Assembly (NCBI RefSeq): GCF_008843145.1
Contig: NZ_CP030265.1
Span: forward strand, 1,533,001 to 1,597,000
Length of the DNA: 64,000 nucleotides
Source: Skermanella pratensis
GTDB lineage: Bacteria; Pseudomonadota; Alphaproteobacteria; Azospirillales; Azospirillaceae
Direction of reading: 5' to 3'
Numbering within the stretch: position 1 is the stretch's first letter; the number at the start of each line of letters is the position of its first letter. The translations under genes and the position numbers were made by a program. Of the stretch, positions 7,278 through 15,928 are shown in pieces. The notes under the pieces are model-generated. The model worked only from the letters and a program-made list of their open reading frames with translations. It did not search any database and was not told the DNA's origin.

Positions 7278-8345
7278 ATGCAGCGTGTGATGGTCACCGG
7301 CGCCGGCGGTTATATCGGCACAACCCTAGTTCCGATGCTGCTCGACCAGGGCTATGCCGTGCGCGCGGTTGACCGGTTCTTCTTCGGTCATGAACTGCTG
7401 AAGTCCCACCCGGACCTGGAGATGGTCCGCGAAGACGTCCGCCGCCTTTCCGTGTCGGATTTCGCCGGAATCGACGCGGTCATCGACCTCGCCGCCATTT
7501 CCAACGATCCCAGCGGCGAGCTGTTCCAGGACGTGACCTGGGCGGTCAACCACCGCGCCCGGGTTCGGTGCGCCGAGTTGGCCAAGCAGGCCGGCGTGAA
7601 GCGCTATGTCCTGCCGTCGTCCTGCAGCATCTACGGCTTCCAGCCCGACGGGGTCGTTGCCAACGAGGAAACGGCAACCAACCCGCTCACCACCTATGCG
7701 AAGGCCAACGAGCAGGCCGAGCATGGCGTGCTGCCGCTGGCCGACGACAACTTCACCGTCGTGGTCCTGCGCCAAGCCACCGTCTACGGTTACAGCCCGC
7801 GCATGCGGCTGGACCTGGCCGTCAACGGCATGACCTTCGGCGCCTGGAAGACCAGCAAGCTGCCGCTGATGCGCGACGGCTCCCAGTGGCGTCCGATGGT
7901 CCATGTCCGCGACACCGCGTCGGCCCAGATGTTCATGCTGACCGCGCCGGCGGAAAAGGTGAACGGCCGGATCTTCAACGTCGGTTCCGAAGCCAACAAC
8001 TACCAGATCGGCCAACTCGCGCAGATCGTCGTCGACACCCTGCCGAACAAGGTCGAGATCGAGTGGTACGGCGATGCCGACACCCGGTCGTACCGCGTAT
8101 CGTTCGACCGCATCGAGTCGCTCGGCTGGAAGGCCCAGCGGGTCGCCGAGGACGGCATCCGGGAGATCGCGGCCAAGCTGGAGTCGGGAGAGCTGGACCG
8201 CACTGCCGAGACGATCACGCTGGACTGGTACAAGAACCTCGTGAAGTGGCACGAGATCATCCGGAAGGTCGAACTGTACGGCGGCATCTTCGATATCCCG
8301 GAAGCCGAGGCCGACAGCCTGCGCCGTTCGGAGGCGGCTGAATGA
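7278..8345 (+). CDS. NAD-dependent epimerase/dehydratase (extended SDR)
   Basis: The 355-residue protein has a canonical Rossmann motif at the N-terminus ([20 protein letters not shown]). An SSCSIYG serine site lies near residue 118 and YAKAN near 144-148. The classic YxxxK is therefore Y-A-K-A-N here, with Asn where the catalytic Lys normally sits and a Lys two positions after Tyr. [14 protein letters not shown] and [12 protein letters not shown] are typical for NDP-sugar enzymes. It is expected to work on a nucleotide sugar together with rfbA (4-base overlap) and the downstream oxidoreductase. ATG 7278 starts the Rossmann fold directly; an upstream in-frame start at 7245 would add 11 unlikely residues. 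Confidence 0.75.
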   Translation: MQRVMVTGAGGYIGTTLVPMLLDQGYAVRAVDRFFFGHELLKSHPDLEMVREDVRRLSVSDFAGIDAVIDLAAISNDPSGELFQDVTWAVNHRARVRCAELAKQAGVKRYVLPSSCSIYGFQPDGVVANEETATNPLTTYAKANEQAEHGVLPLADDNFTVVVLRQATVYGYSPRMRLDLAVNGMTFGAWKTSKLPLMRDGSQWRPMVHVRDTASAQMFMLTAPAEKVNGRIFNVGSEANNYQIGQLAQIVVDTLPNKVEIEWYGDADTRSYRVSFDRIESLGWKAQRVAEDGIREIAAKLESGELDRTAETITLDWYKNLVKWHEIIRKVELYGGIFDIPEAEADSLRRSEAAE

Positions 8346-9256
8346 AAGGGATCATCCTGGCCGGCGGGTCAGGGACGCGGCTTGCTCCCATCACCAGCGT
8401 GGTGAGCAAGCAGCTTCTCCCCGTCTACGACAAGCCGATGATCTACTACCCGCTCAGCACCCTGATGCTGGCGGGAATCCGGGACGTGCTGATCATCACT
8501 ACGCCGCAGGACCGCGACCTGTTCGCCCGCCTGCTGGGTGACGGCTCCCGCTGGGGCATGAACCTCAGCTACGCCGTCCAGCCCAGCCCGGACGGCCTGG
8601 CCCAGGCGTTCCTGATCGGCAAGGACTTCATCGGCAACGACCCGGTCTCCCTGATCCTGGGCGACAACATCTTCTTCGGCTACGGCATCACCGACCGCCT
8701 CCAGCGCGCGGCGAAGCTGACCGACGGCAGCGTGGTGTTCGCCTATCAGGTGAGCGATCCGGAGCGCTACGGCGTGGTTGCCTTCGACCACGACGGCCGG
8801 GTGACCGACATCGAGGAAAAGCCGGCCAAGCCGAAGTCCAACTTCGCCGTCACCGGCCTCTACTTCTACGACAGCGACGTCGTCGGCATCGCCAAGGACC
8901 TGAAGCCCAGCGCCCGCGGCGAGCTGGAGATCACCGACCTCAACCGCGTCTATCTGGACCGCGGCAAGCTCTCGGTCGAACTGCTCGGCCGGGGAACCGC
9001 CTGGATCGACACGGGAACCCACGACAGCCTCCTGAACGCCGGCAACTTCATCGAAGTGATCGAGGCCCGGCAGGGCCTCAAGGTGGCCTGCCCGGAGGAG
9101 ATCGCCTGGCGCATGGGGTACATCACCGATACGCAGCTTGCGGAACTGTCCGCGTCGCTGATGAAATCGGGCTATGGAAAATATCTGCTTCGGCTGCTCG
9201 AGCAGGATTTCTCCGGCTGGCGGCCGGAGTTCAAGTCGGACAGCGAACACATCTGA
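8342..9256 (+). CDS. rfbA: Glucose-1-phosphate thymidylyltransferase
   Basis: At 304 residues this is close to RmlA size (about 290-300). It makes dTDP-glucose from glucose-1-phosphate and dTTP. The signature [11 protein letters not shown] is at 8-18, followed by [20 protein letters not shown] with the catalytic Lys at 31. The metal-binding Asp is in LGDNIFFG (D108), and [19 protein letters not shown] and [16 protein letters not shown] also match. ATG overlaps the stop of the upstream SDR by 4 bases, indicating translational coupling. The SAF-domain oxidoreductase follows after 46 bases. Confidence 0.95.
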   Translation: MKGIILAGGSGTRLAPITSVVSKQLLPVYDKPMIYYPLSTLMLAGIRDVLIITTPQDRDLFARLLGDGSRWGMNLSYAVQPSPDGLAQAFLIGKDFIGNDPVSLILGDNIFFGYGITDRLQRAAKLTDGSVVFAYQVSDPERYGVVAFDHDGRVTDIEEKPAKPKSNFAVTGLYFYDSDVVGIAKDLKPSARGELEITDLNRVYLDRGKLSVELLGRGTAWIDTGTHDSLLNAGNFIEVIEARQGLKVACPEEIAWRMGYITDTQLAELSASLMKSGYGKYLLRLLEQDFSGWRPEFKSDSEHI

Positions 9257-9302
9257 TTATCCGGGCGCCGTCCGCTGACGGCCGCCCCCCAGGGAGATTA
9301 TC

Positions 9303-10499
9303 ATGCAGCACAGTCCGGAGATCCGGATCGGTGTCGTCGGCACCGGCTTCATTTCCTCGCATTTCATCATGGCGCTGGACCGCCAGAAGGGCTTCACGGC
9401 CTCCCGGGTCCTGACCCGCCGTCCGGTCGAGGGCTGCACGGGCTTTCCCCGGCCCGAGTTGCTGACCAACTCGCTGGCGGACCTGATCGAGAACTCCGAC
9501 GTCGTGCTGGAATGCACCGGCGATGCGATCCACGCGACCGACGTCGTGGCCGCGGCACTCAGCGCGAACCTGCCCGTGGTCACGATGAACTCGGAGTTCC
9601 ACATCACCGCCGGTTCCTACTTCGTCGGCAAAGGCCTGGTGACCGAGGCCGAGGGCGACCAGCCGGGCGACCAGGCGGCACTCCGCGAGGACGTGCTGGA
9701 GATGGGCTTCGAGCCGCTGGTGTACGGCAACATCAAGGGCTTCCTGAACCATGATCCGACCCTGGAGGACATGACCTACTGGGGCAACCGGAGCGGAATC
9801 AGCCTGCCGATGGTGACCTCGTTCACCGACGGCACCAAGGTTCAGATCGAGCAGGCCTTCGTCGCCAACGGCCTGGGCGCCGAGATCGCGAAGCCGGGCA
9901 TGCTGGGCGTTCCCGAGGACGACCTGAAGGCGGGCGGCACCCAGCTGGCCGAGGCCGCCGACAGGCTCGGCAAGCCGATCAGCGACTATGTCCTGTCGCT
10001 CAAGCTGCCGCACGGCGTCTTCATCGTCGGCAAGCACGATCCCCGCCAGAAGGGCGCGCTGCGTTACCTGAAACTGGGCGACGGCCCTTACTATGTCATC
10101 CTGAAGCACAATATATTCGTGCATCTGGAGATCCTGAAGACGATCAAGCGGGTCGTCAACGAGCGGCGCATTCTCCTGGACAACTCGGCCACGCCGGTCG
10201 CCAGCGTCTGCACCGTGGTCAAGCGCGACCTGAAGCCGGGCGACCGGATCGCGTCGGGCATCGGCAGCTTCGACGTGCGTGGCGAGGCGGTGCGCATCGC
10301 CGACACCGTGGGCCACGTTCCGATCGGCCTGCTCGCCGATGCGGTAATCAGGCGTCCGCTGAAGCGCGGCGACATCATCGGCATGGACGACGTCGAACTT
10401 CCGGACAGCCTGGCCCTCCGGGCCTGGAAGGAAATCGAGCGGTCGGCGCTGAGCTCAAGCCAAGGCCAGGCGGAGACGCGGACGGCGATCGCATCCTGA
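9303..10499 (+). CDS. NAD(P)-dependent oxidoreductase with C-terminal SAF domain
   Basis: The 398-residue protein has an N-terminal dinucleotide fold (IGVVGTGFISSHFIMALDRQ) followed by a homoserine-dehydrogenase-like middle. A C-terminal SAF domain spans about 300-372 (TVVKRDLKPGDRIASGIGSF and PLKRGDIIGMDDVELP), as in antifreeze/sialic-acid-synthase type sugar enzymes. It probably modifies a nucleotide-activated sugar or a sugar-derived acid for the polysaccharide; the reaction is not known to me. RBS AGGGAG is 5-10 bases before the ATG. It is likely the last gene of the rfbA operon, since a hairpin follows at 10511. Confidence 0.75.
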   Translation: MQHSPEIRIGVVGTGFISSHFIMALDRQKGFTASRVLTRRPVEGCTGFPRPELLTNSLADLIENSDVVLECTGDAIHATDVVAAALSANLPVVTMNSEFHITAGSYFVGKGLVTEAEGDQPGDQAALREDVLEMGFEPLVYGNIKGFLNHDPTLEDMTYWGNRSGISLPMVTSFTDGTKVQIEQAFVANGLGAEIAKPGMLGVPEDDLKAGGTQLAEAADRLGKPISDYVLSLKLPHGVFIVGKHDPRQKGALRYLKLGDGPYYVILKHNIFVHLEILKTIKRVVNERRILLDNSATPVASVCTVVKRDLKPGDRIASGIGSFDVRGEAVRIADTVGHVPIGLLADAVIRRPLKRGDIIGMDDVELPDSLALRAWKEIERSALSSSQGQAETRTAIAS

Positions 10500-10510
10500 C
10501 CGAGGGGAGA

Positions 10511-10546
10511 TCCCTCCGAGGTATATACCAACGCACCTCGGAGGGA
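10511..10546. terminator. Perfect 12-bp hairpin after oxidoreductase gene (no U tract)
   Basis: Arms TCCCTCCGAGGT and ACCTCGGAGGGA enclose 12 bases; the palindrome GGTATATACC (10520-10529) overlaps the left arm and loop and offers an alternative fold. It starts 12 bases after the stop codon and is not followed by T. It may be a U-less terminator, a processing/stability element, or an operator for the next gene. Confidence 0.4.
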
Positions 10547-10634
10547 ACCCGTGACCCGGCCCCAAATTGATAGGGGCATGGTTTCCGACTACCGACCGTG
10601 GCATCAACCGTGTGTTCAAAGGTACAACCGACGT

Positions 10635-12197
10635 ATGCGTAACTTTTTCCGGAAACGGCGTAATCCCCAGTTCGGTGAGGCCGGCGCAGGTGAGAATGTC
10701 CGGCCGGATCTGGACCCGCGCGTGACACCGTTCGGGCCGCGGCTGGTGTCCGACCTGGGTGACTCCGATCAGCACGACGACGAGGACGAGGATCTTGGGG
10801 TTCCCCGGCATGGCGGGCTGGGGAATGCCGGACATGCCGTCGAGGACCGCGGACTGATGATGCGGTCCGCATCCGACCTGCTGCATGTCCGCAAGAGTGA
10901 CGATCCTGCCCCTCCGCGGTCCCGGGGCGACGACGAGGACCTGGAGCTGCCGCGCTTCTCCCTGCCGGTCGCCGGTACCCTGCGGTCGCGGGCGAGCGGG
11001 CATCTTCCGGGCCTGACTCCGGAGCTGAACAAGGCGCTGCGCGAGGCTTTCACCCCCACCCGGCCGAAACAGGAAGTCAATTCCCTGTTCGTTGGCAGGC
11101 TGAATACCCTGCGCCGCATCATCGCGGCGATCGAGGAGGAGCGGGCGCACGTCGTCCTGTTCGGCGACCGCGGCCGAGGCAAGACCTCGCTCGCCAACGC
11201 CATCCAGCAGATCGCCCAGCAGGCGGGATACTTCACGCTGAAGCTGACCTGCAGCGCGGAACTGAGCTTCGAGGACATCTTCCGGAACTTCCTAAGGAGG
11301 ATTCCCGGCACCTTCTACCGGTCCGAAGTGGACAACCCGTTCGCCGCCCGGCGCACCATGTCGAGCTTCGACGAGCTGCTTCCGCCCGGCCAGTTCAGCG
11401 TCACCGAGCTGAACGACGTCCTGGCCGAAATACAGGGTGCCCATGTCCTGCTGGTCCTGGACGAGTACGACCGGGTGACCAGCGAGGACTTGCGCAACAA
11501 GCTGGCGGAGCTGATCAAGAACCTGACCGACAGCTCGATTCCGGTGACGCTGTTCGTCGTCGGCGTGGCCGAGAGCCTGGACCAGTTGCTGGGCAAGCAT
11601 CCGTCGATCCAGCGTTCCCTCGTCGCCGTGCACCTTCCGCTGATGAGCGACAAGGAAATCGACCGGATCATCGTGGCCGGCTCCGAGGCAGCGGGCGTCG
11701 GATTCAGCGAGGAGGTCCGCGACCGGATCGTTATGCTGGCCAAGGGGCTGCCCTATTACGCGCAGCTCCTGGCGCTCCACGCCGCGCGCAGCTCGGTCAG
11801 CCGGGGAGCCACCCAGGTGAACGGCGGCGACCTCGCCTATGCCGTGGCCCGTTGCGTCCAGGAGGCCGAGCGCGGCATCGTCGAGGCGTACAACAAGGCG
11901 CTCGGCCCCGACCGCAAGGCGTCCTTCTCCGACGTGCTGTACGTCGCGGCGCAATGCCGGTCCGACGAGTACGGCAGCTTCCATCCGGGAGACATGGCGC
12001 AGGTCCCCATCCGTGAGTCGGGCGAACCCTTGCCGCTGCTGTCGCTCCAGTATCCCTTGAGCCGGCTCAGCGACGACGAGCGGGGCGGCGTCCTGCAGCG
12101 CATCGTCGAACCCGGCGGTTTCCGTTATCGTTTCCGCAATCAGATGATGCGCCAGTATGTACTGATGCGTCAGGCCAAGGAGCGCGGCCTGATCTGA
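10635..12197 (+). CDS. AAA-family ATPase (Orc1/Cdc6-like P-loop) with acidic disordered N-terminus
   Basis: The 520-residue protein has a basic start (MRNFFRKRRN). An Asp-rich, low-complexity stretch (residues 40-110) precedes the AAA core. Walker A is GDRGRGKTS at 177-185 and Walker B is VLLVLDEYDR near 271-280. A sensor-like LFVVGVAESLDQLLG and a C-terminal winged-helix-like region follow. The core resembles STAND/Orc1-type ATPases. It lacks transmembrane segments. Its position at the end of the polysaccharide block suggests a role in assembly or regulation, which is inference only. ATG 10635 is chosen because the residues encoded upstream (from 10551) look noncoding; the start is uncertain. 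Confidence 0.7.
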   Translation: MRNFFRKRRNPQFGEAGAGENVRPDLDPRVTPFGPRLVSDLGDSDQHDDEDEDLGVPRHGGLGNAGHAVEDRGLMMRSASDLLHVRKSDDPAPPRSRGDDEDLELPRFSLPVAGTLRSRASGHLPGLTPELNKALREAFTPTRPKQEVNSLFVGRLNTLRRIIAAIEEERAHVVLFGDRGRGKTSLANAIQQIAQQAGYFTLKLTCSAELSFEDIFRNFLRRIPGTFYRSEVDNPFAARRTMSSFDELLPPGQFSVTELNDVLAEIQGAHVLLVLDEYDRVTSEDLRNKLAELIKNLTDSSIPVTLFVVGVAESLDQLLGKHPSIQRSLVAVHLPLMSDKEIDRIIVAGSEAAGVGFSEEVRDRIVMLAKGLPYYAQLLALHAARSSVSRGATQVNGGDLAYAVARCVQEAERGIVEAYNKALGPDRKASFSDVLYVAAQCRSDEYGSFHPGDMAQVPIRESGEPLPLLSLQYPLSRLSDDERGGVLQRIVEPGGFRYRFRNQMMRQYVLMRQAKERGLI

Positions 12198-12213
12198 TCA
12201 GGTGAGATCGACG

Positions 12214-12262
12214 TCCCGTGCGCAGGGCGGCGTCGGCCCCCGGCGCCGCCCTGCGCACGGGA
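12214..12262. terminator. Perfect 19-bp hairpin after AAA ATPase (no U tract)
   Basis: Left arm 12214-12232 begins TCCCGTGCGC. Right arm 12244-12262 is its exact complement, and the loop is 11 bases. It lies 16 bases after the stop codon. No T run follows on either strand. It is positioned as a terminator between converging genes. Confidence 0.5.
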
Positions 12263-12316
12263 ACGCTGGAAGCTGACCCGCATCGTCATCACCGGGCGCC
12301 GGTGCCCGGATCGATC

Positions 12317-12556
12317 TCAGTGGGTCTTGAGGTAGACGTAGGCCGCGATAACCGCGCCCAAGACGCCGAATAGACCCGCCAAGACGAGGCAACTCATCAG
12401 GAACTGCCTGATTTCGCCTTGCTTCCAGGCGCTCCGCGCGAGCAGGGCCAGATAGGCCGCCACGAAAAATCCGATTCCCTGCAAGAACGTCATCTTGGGC
12501 GGCTGCCGTCCCGGGCCGATTTCCGTTGCCTTGTCACTGGCACGTTCCCTTCCCAT
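12317..12556 (-). CDS. Small membrane protein, two transmembrane segments
   Basis: About 79 residues run from ATG 12556. Two hydrophobic segments are clear (TFLQGIGFFVAAYLALLARS and FLMSCLVLAGLFGVLGAVIA), separated by a short charged loop, with a YLKTH tail. No family is recognised. The start is weakly supported: the frame is open up to 12661, and an inner ATG (MTFLQG) would give a 58-residue form. It is convergent with the AAA ATPase gene. Confidence 0.5.
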   Translation of the reverse strand: MGRERASDKATEIGPGRQPPKMTFLQGIGFFVAAYLALLARSAWKQGEIRQFLMSCLVLAGLFGVLGAVIAAYVYLKTH

Positions 12557-13245
12557 TTCCGAAATGTTGCTCACCCCATTGGGGGTGCCCATTGGGCAAA
12601 GGTGTGCTCGAAAGGTCGCACTTAGCATGAATGAATCGATGGGCGGGGTAATTCGCCCCAACCGGCCCTGGCGTAATTCGTAAATTTATATTAACCATAT
12701 TTGCGGCGATTTGGATGGCAGGCGCCGGGCGGATCATATCCGGCGGTGTTGGCGTATGCCAGTTTCAAGAGCGCCAAAGGGTTCTCGACCAGGATTGGGA
12801 GACCGGAGCAGGTGCATGCACAGCCAGGTCAACTTTGCTCACACGGTGAATGTCGGCCTGATACGATGTTGACCGGAGCGATTGTGCAGTGCACTATATG
12901 CTTAATAGCTCAGTAATCTGAAGTAACAAAGCTAGTTCGGGTAAGATCGTTCGTTCGTGCAAACGGAAACGGCTAGTTTCTATTCGCTGCGATACCTCGA
13001 AATTTCGGGTGAGTTGGACTGAGAGCATTACCCTTAACATCGGGGAGCTTTGGACATATGTCTAATGCGCGCTCGGTTTATTCCAATGGGGAGATATCCT
13101 ACCAGTCAACCCTAGGATAACTTCATCCGAAAGAGAAAAGAAGGTGCGACCCGGGATGAGACCAGGCGGTTGGCAATAGCCATCTGGGCCGACAACCGGC
13201 GCAAGAAACAACAACTACAAGTGCCTTTCAGCGCGGGAGCGGATT
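12557..13245. other. Long AT-richer noncoding stretch upstream of first LuxR-type regulator
   Basis: About 690 bases have no supportable gene. They contain the palindromic element CACCCC-ATTG-GGGGTG (12572-12587) and an AT-rich segment (about 12660-12720 and 12890-13130). These probably include the promoter for the regulator at 13246. Short open frames here have no motif and poor starts. Confidence 0.4.
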
Positions 13246-13926
13246 ATGCAACGTATCGAAGCTTTTCTGATCGACTCCAACAAACTTTTCCGGGAGGGGC
13301 TGAAGCGCCTTCTGGACGACTCTCCCTTCCAGATCGTCGCCGAGGCGGGGAATCTTCGCGAAGGCGTCGCGATTGCCGAGTCGGGTCTCCGGCCTCAACT
13401 CGTGTTGCTCGATCTGGTCAACGGCGGTGACGACGAGGCCGAGGCCATGCGCCGGCTGCGTTCCCTGCTGCCGGATACCCGGATGGTGGTCCTGACGACC
13501 GACCTGTGCACCCGTCGTCTGGCCAATGCCCTCGAGGCCGGCGCCGACGGTTACCTTATGAAGGACCTGTCGGCCGACGCGCTGGCGCAGTCGCTCCGCT
13601 TGGTGATGATGGGTGAAAAGGTGTTCCCGACGCATCTCGCGGCATTGCTGATCAGCGGCCGGGTGAATGGCAACGGGCTGGAAATGCCGATTTCCCGCAA
13701 GGGCCTGTCGCAGCGTGAAGTCCAGATCCTGCGGTGCCTGCTCAACGGCGACAGCAACAAGATGATCGCGAACCACCTGAACATCACCGAGGCGACGGTG
13801 AAGGTTCATCTGAAGAGCCTGTTGCGCAAGATCAACGCGTCGAACCGTACCCAGGCCGCGATCTGGGCCTTGAACAACGGCATCGGCGGAGAGCTGACCG
13901 GCGGCGCGGCGGCGTCCATCGCCTGA
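13246..13926 (+). CDS. NarL/FixJ-family response regulator (receiver + LuxR HTH)
   Basis: The 226-residue protein has an N-terminal receiver with phospho-acceptor Asp in VLLDL (D56), a Thr in VVLTTD and a Lys in YLMKDLS. Only one of the usual acidic pair is present (FLIDSN: D10 then Ser). The C-terminal LuxR-type HTH spans about 150-212 (LSQREVQILRCLLNGDSNKM, ATVKVHLKSLLRKINASNRT). It is a DNA-binding transcription factor, probably phosphorylated by a histidine kinase that is not in the window. RBS GGGAGCGG precedes the ATG. A bidirectional terminator follows. Confidence 0.88.
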   Translation: MQRIEAFLIDSNKLFREGLKRLLDDSPFQIVAEAGNLREGVAIAESGLRPQLVLLDLVNGGDDEAEAMRRLRSLLPDTRMVVLTTDLCTRRLANALEAGADGYLMKDLSADALAQSLRLVMMGEKVFPTHLAALLISGRVNGNGLEMPISRKGLSQREVQILRCLLNGDSNKMIANHLNITEATVKVHLKSLLRKINASNRTQAAIWALNNGIGGELTGGAAASIA

Positions 13927-14000
13927 GCCCGGCCGTAGTCCGAGACCAGCCCGCCCGGAGCCGGTGCCTGCCGAAGGGCGCCTGATCGCGAGTGGGACGA

Positions 14001-14047
14001 GAAAAGATGGCCGGTTTCCGCCGAATGCGGGCGCCGGCCTTCTTTTC
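14001..14047. terminator. Bidirectional terminator between two LuxR-type genes
   Basis: Arms GAAAAGATGGCCGG (14001-14014) and CCGGCCTTCTTTTC (14034-14047) pair with a single mismatch around a 19-base loop. The A-rich left end and T-rich right end give U tracts on both strands, suiting the convergent genes at 13926 and 14090. Confidence 0.75.
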
Positions 14048-14089
14048 ATCCGCGTCTGTTTCGGGTCCTGTGGCCCGATCCCGTGGTGA

Positions 14090-14836
14090 TCAGCCCTCGG
14101 AGCTTCGGACCGCGAGAGGGGGCATGGGATCGGCGTTCCGGGCCTGCTCGAGGGAAGGCTGCTGCCGGGCGGCGAAAACGCCGGCTTCGGTCCGGTTGCG
14201 GAAGTGAAGCTTGGACAGGACGCTCCGCACCATCGACTTGATGACGGCTTCCGACAGATCCAGCTGGTCGGCGATCGTCCTGTTGTTCAGCCCCTGTCCA
14301 AGCAGCAGCAGCGTCTGGAACTCCACCGCCGACAGCCGCGGCAGCAATGTCAGCCTGATCTCGTCCACGCCGAGCCGCGACAGGAACTGCTTGGGCATCA
14401 GGCAATGCCCCTCAAGTCCGAGATCGATCAACTCGTTGATCCGGTCGACGTTGATGTCCTGGAACACCCAGGCATCGGCGAAGGCCAGGATGTGCGCCGC
14501 GTCCAGGAGTTCGCGGCTGCTCAGGACGACGACGATGCGGCTGCGGCGCGAGAGCCGCAGGTACACCATCGGCTCATTCTCTCGCAACGCCGCGAACTGC
14601 TGAACGCCGATCAGGATCGCATCGGGCGTCAGATTGCTCTGCTGCAGGTCCGAGATGTCGTGGAACACCGAGATCCGATGTCGGCCGGCGCCTTCAAGCG
14701 CCGACACGAGAGGCTCGGCGATGGTGTCGTCGTCAACGACGAGGCAGACATGCATGGGCGTCACTGTGTTCAACTTCTTGTCATCCAAACCGGGGGCGAA
14801 GATTTGTCGGGTGGTCTGGTCGTTCGGCGCATGCAT
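14090..14836 (-). CDS. LuxR-family regulator with degenerate receiver domain
   Basis: The 248-residue protein has a C-terminal HTH that is intact and typical (LSAVEFQTLLLLGQGLNNRT, then EAVIKSMVRSVLSKLHFRNR, about 167-228). The N-terminal domain starts like a receiver (MHVCLVVDDD at 28-37). At the expected phospho-acceptor strand it reads DAILIGVQQ, with Gly instead of Asp, so phosphorylation in the normal way is unlikely. It may act constitutively or bind a ligand or partner. Start 14836 is uncertain because no good RBS is seen; the Met at 14755 directly before the receiver strand is an alternative. It is convergent with the regulator at 13246. Confidence 0.75.
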   Translation of the reverse strand: MHAPNDQTTRQIFAPGLDDKKLNTVTPMHVCLVVDDDTIAEPLVSALEGAGRHRISVFHDISDLQQSNLTPDAILIGVQQFAALRENEPMVYLRLSRRSRIVVVLSSRELLDAAHILAFADAWVFQDINVDRINELIDLGLEGHCLMPKQFLSRLGVDEIRLTLLPRLSAVEFQTLLLLGQGLNNRTIADQLDLSEAVIKSMVRSVLSKLHFRNRTEAGVFAARQQPSLEQARNADPMPPLAVRSSEG

Positions 14837-15928
14837 AGCACTGCTCTGAATTTCTGCCCGGCGCCGCAGGGGAAGGCGCCGGGCGGTGGTGGGTGGCAGG
14901 GCATCGGCTGATCTGTCGTCATCGTCAAGTTCTCAAAGAATTGACCAATTGGGGGAAAGAAACGAGACAACAAACATCAAATTTAGGCTGTTGGGTAAGC
15001 TAAAATCCAAAGTAGTTTGTTTTGGTTAATTTACAATATCGCAGGCATTGCGCTGCGGAAATATAGCAATGAGGTTATATTCCTGCTTATCGTGGCAACC
15101 CATCCGGTTGGGACCAGCGCAAATGCGCGCGTTTTCGGCTAAGTCAGGTTGCGAGTTTCAGATTTGATTATCTCTTTTGATTGCAGTGGCAATATGCATG
15201 GCAGAGCGAGTAGTTAAAATGCGATGCTAACGCTACGTTAAGTTCAGGTTCGGACATGCGGCCGATGTCTGCCGATGGGCGGGAAATCTGACGTTATTGC
15301 GGTGAAGACGGACAACAGTTTACGCATTGTGGCGAACCGGTGGCGCGAAATAAACGAGGTTTGTCTAGATACAGACGGTATAACCCCAATACACCCGGGA
15401 AAGGTCTGCCTTGATTGGCGGGAATGGATTGGAGTAGGTGGAAGCTGGTGGGTTGATCGTCCGGCATCTTCGAACGGATTTTGCCGACCCGCACAGTCGC
15501 GCTGCCTGAGTCCCTTCCGAATGCGCGGTTTTGTCACGGTACCCCAAAAGGGGGTGCCGACGCCGATTGCTGTGCCCATTCCCGCTGCCGCCGTGCTATA
15601 TCGTCTTAGTATAGGAAACTGGGCAGTCTGTCGGCGGTCCGGTTCGGGAATGAGAGTTTCGTATCGCATGGGTTGCAGCGAGCGGGTTGCGAGTCGATCC
15701 CCGACGGGCCCCCGACGGGCCGGGGAAGGGAGAACCGCAGGGTCCGGGAGCGGATACTGGGGCAGGTCAAAGGCTCGGTGAAGCCAGGGGCTTCCGAAAT
15801 TGATGTTGGCAGGTCGTACTTGTCGGGAGAAATGTTCGGTGCGCTAAAATCTAACGGCACTTCTTGTGCCAAAATCCCTTTGTAAACGTTTCCGTCGTGT
15901 GACGGTTGGCCGTCTTTGAGGTGCAGCG
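14837..15928. other. Long noncoding stretch (1.1 kb) between LuxR-type genes
   Basis: No protein gene is supportable: open frames on both strands around 15244-15781 lack motifs, RBS and coding-like composition. Bases 14930-15240 are clearly AT-richer than the genome average. A palindromic box ACCCC-AAAAG-GGGGT is at 15541-15555, similar in form to the one at 12572. A duplicated CCCGACGGGCC occurs near 15700-15722. The stretch probably holds promoters for both flanking regulators, but its length is unexplained. Confidence 0.4.

Noticed and set aside
15244-15781. Open frames on both strands in the 1.1-kb gap
   Set aside because: No RBS, no recognisable motif and mixed composition; neither strand is convincing, so the gap is reported as noncoding.
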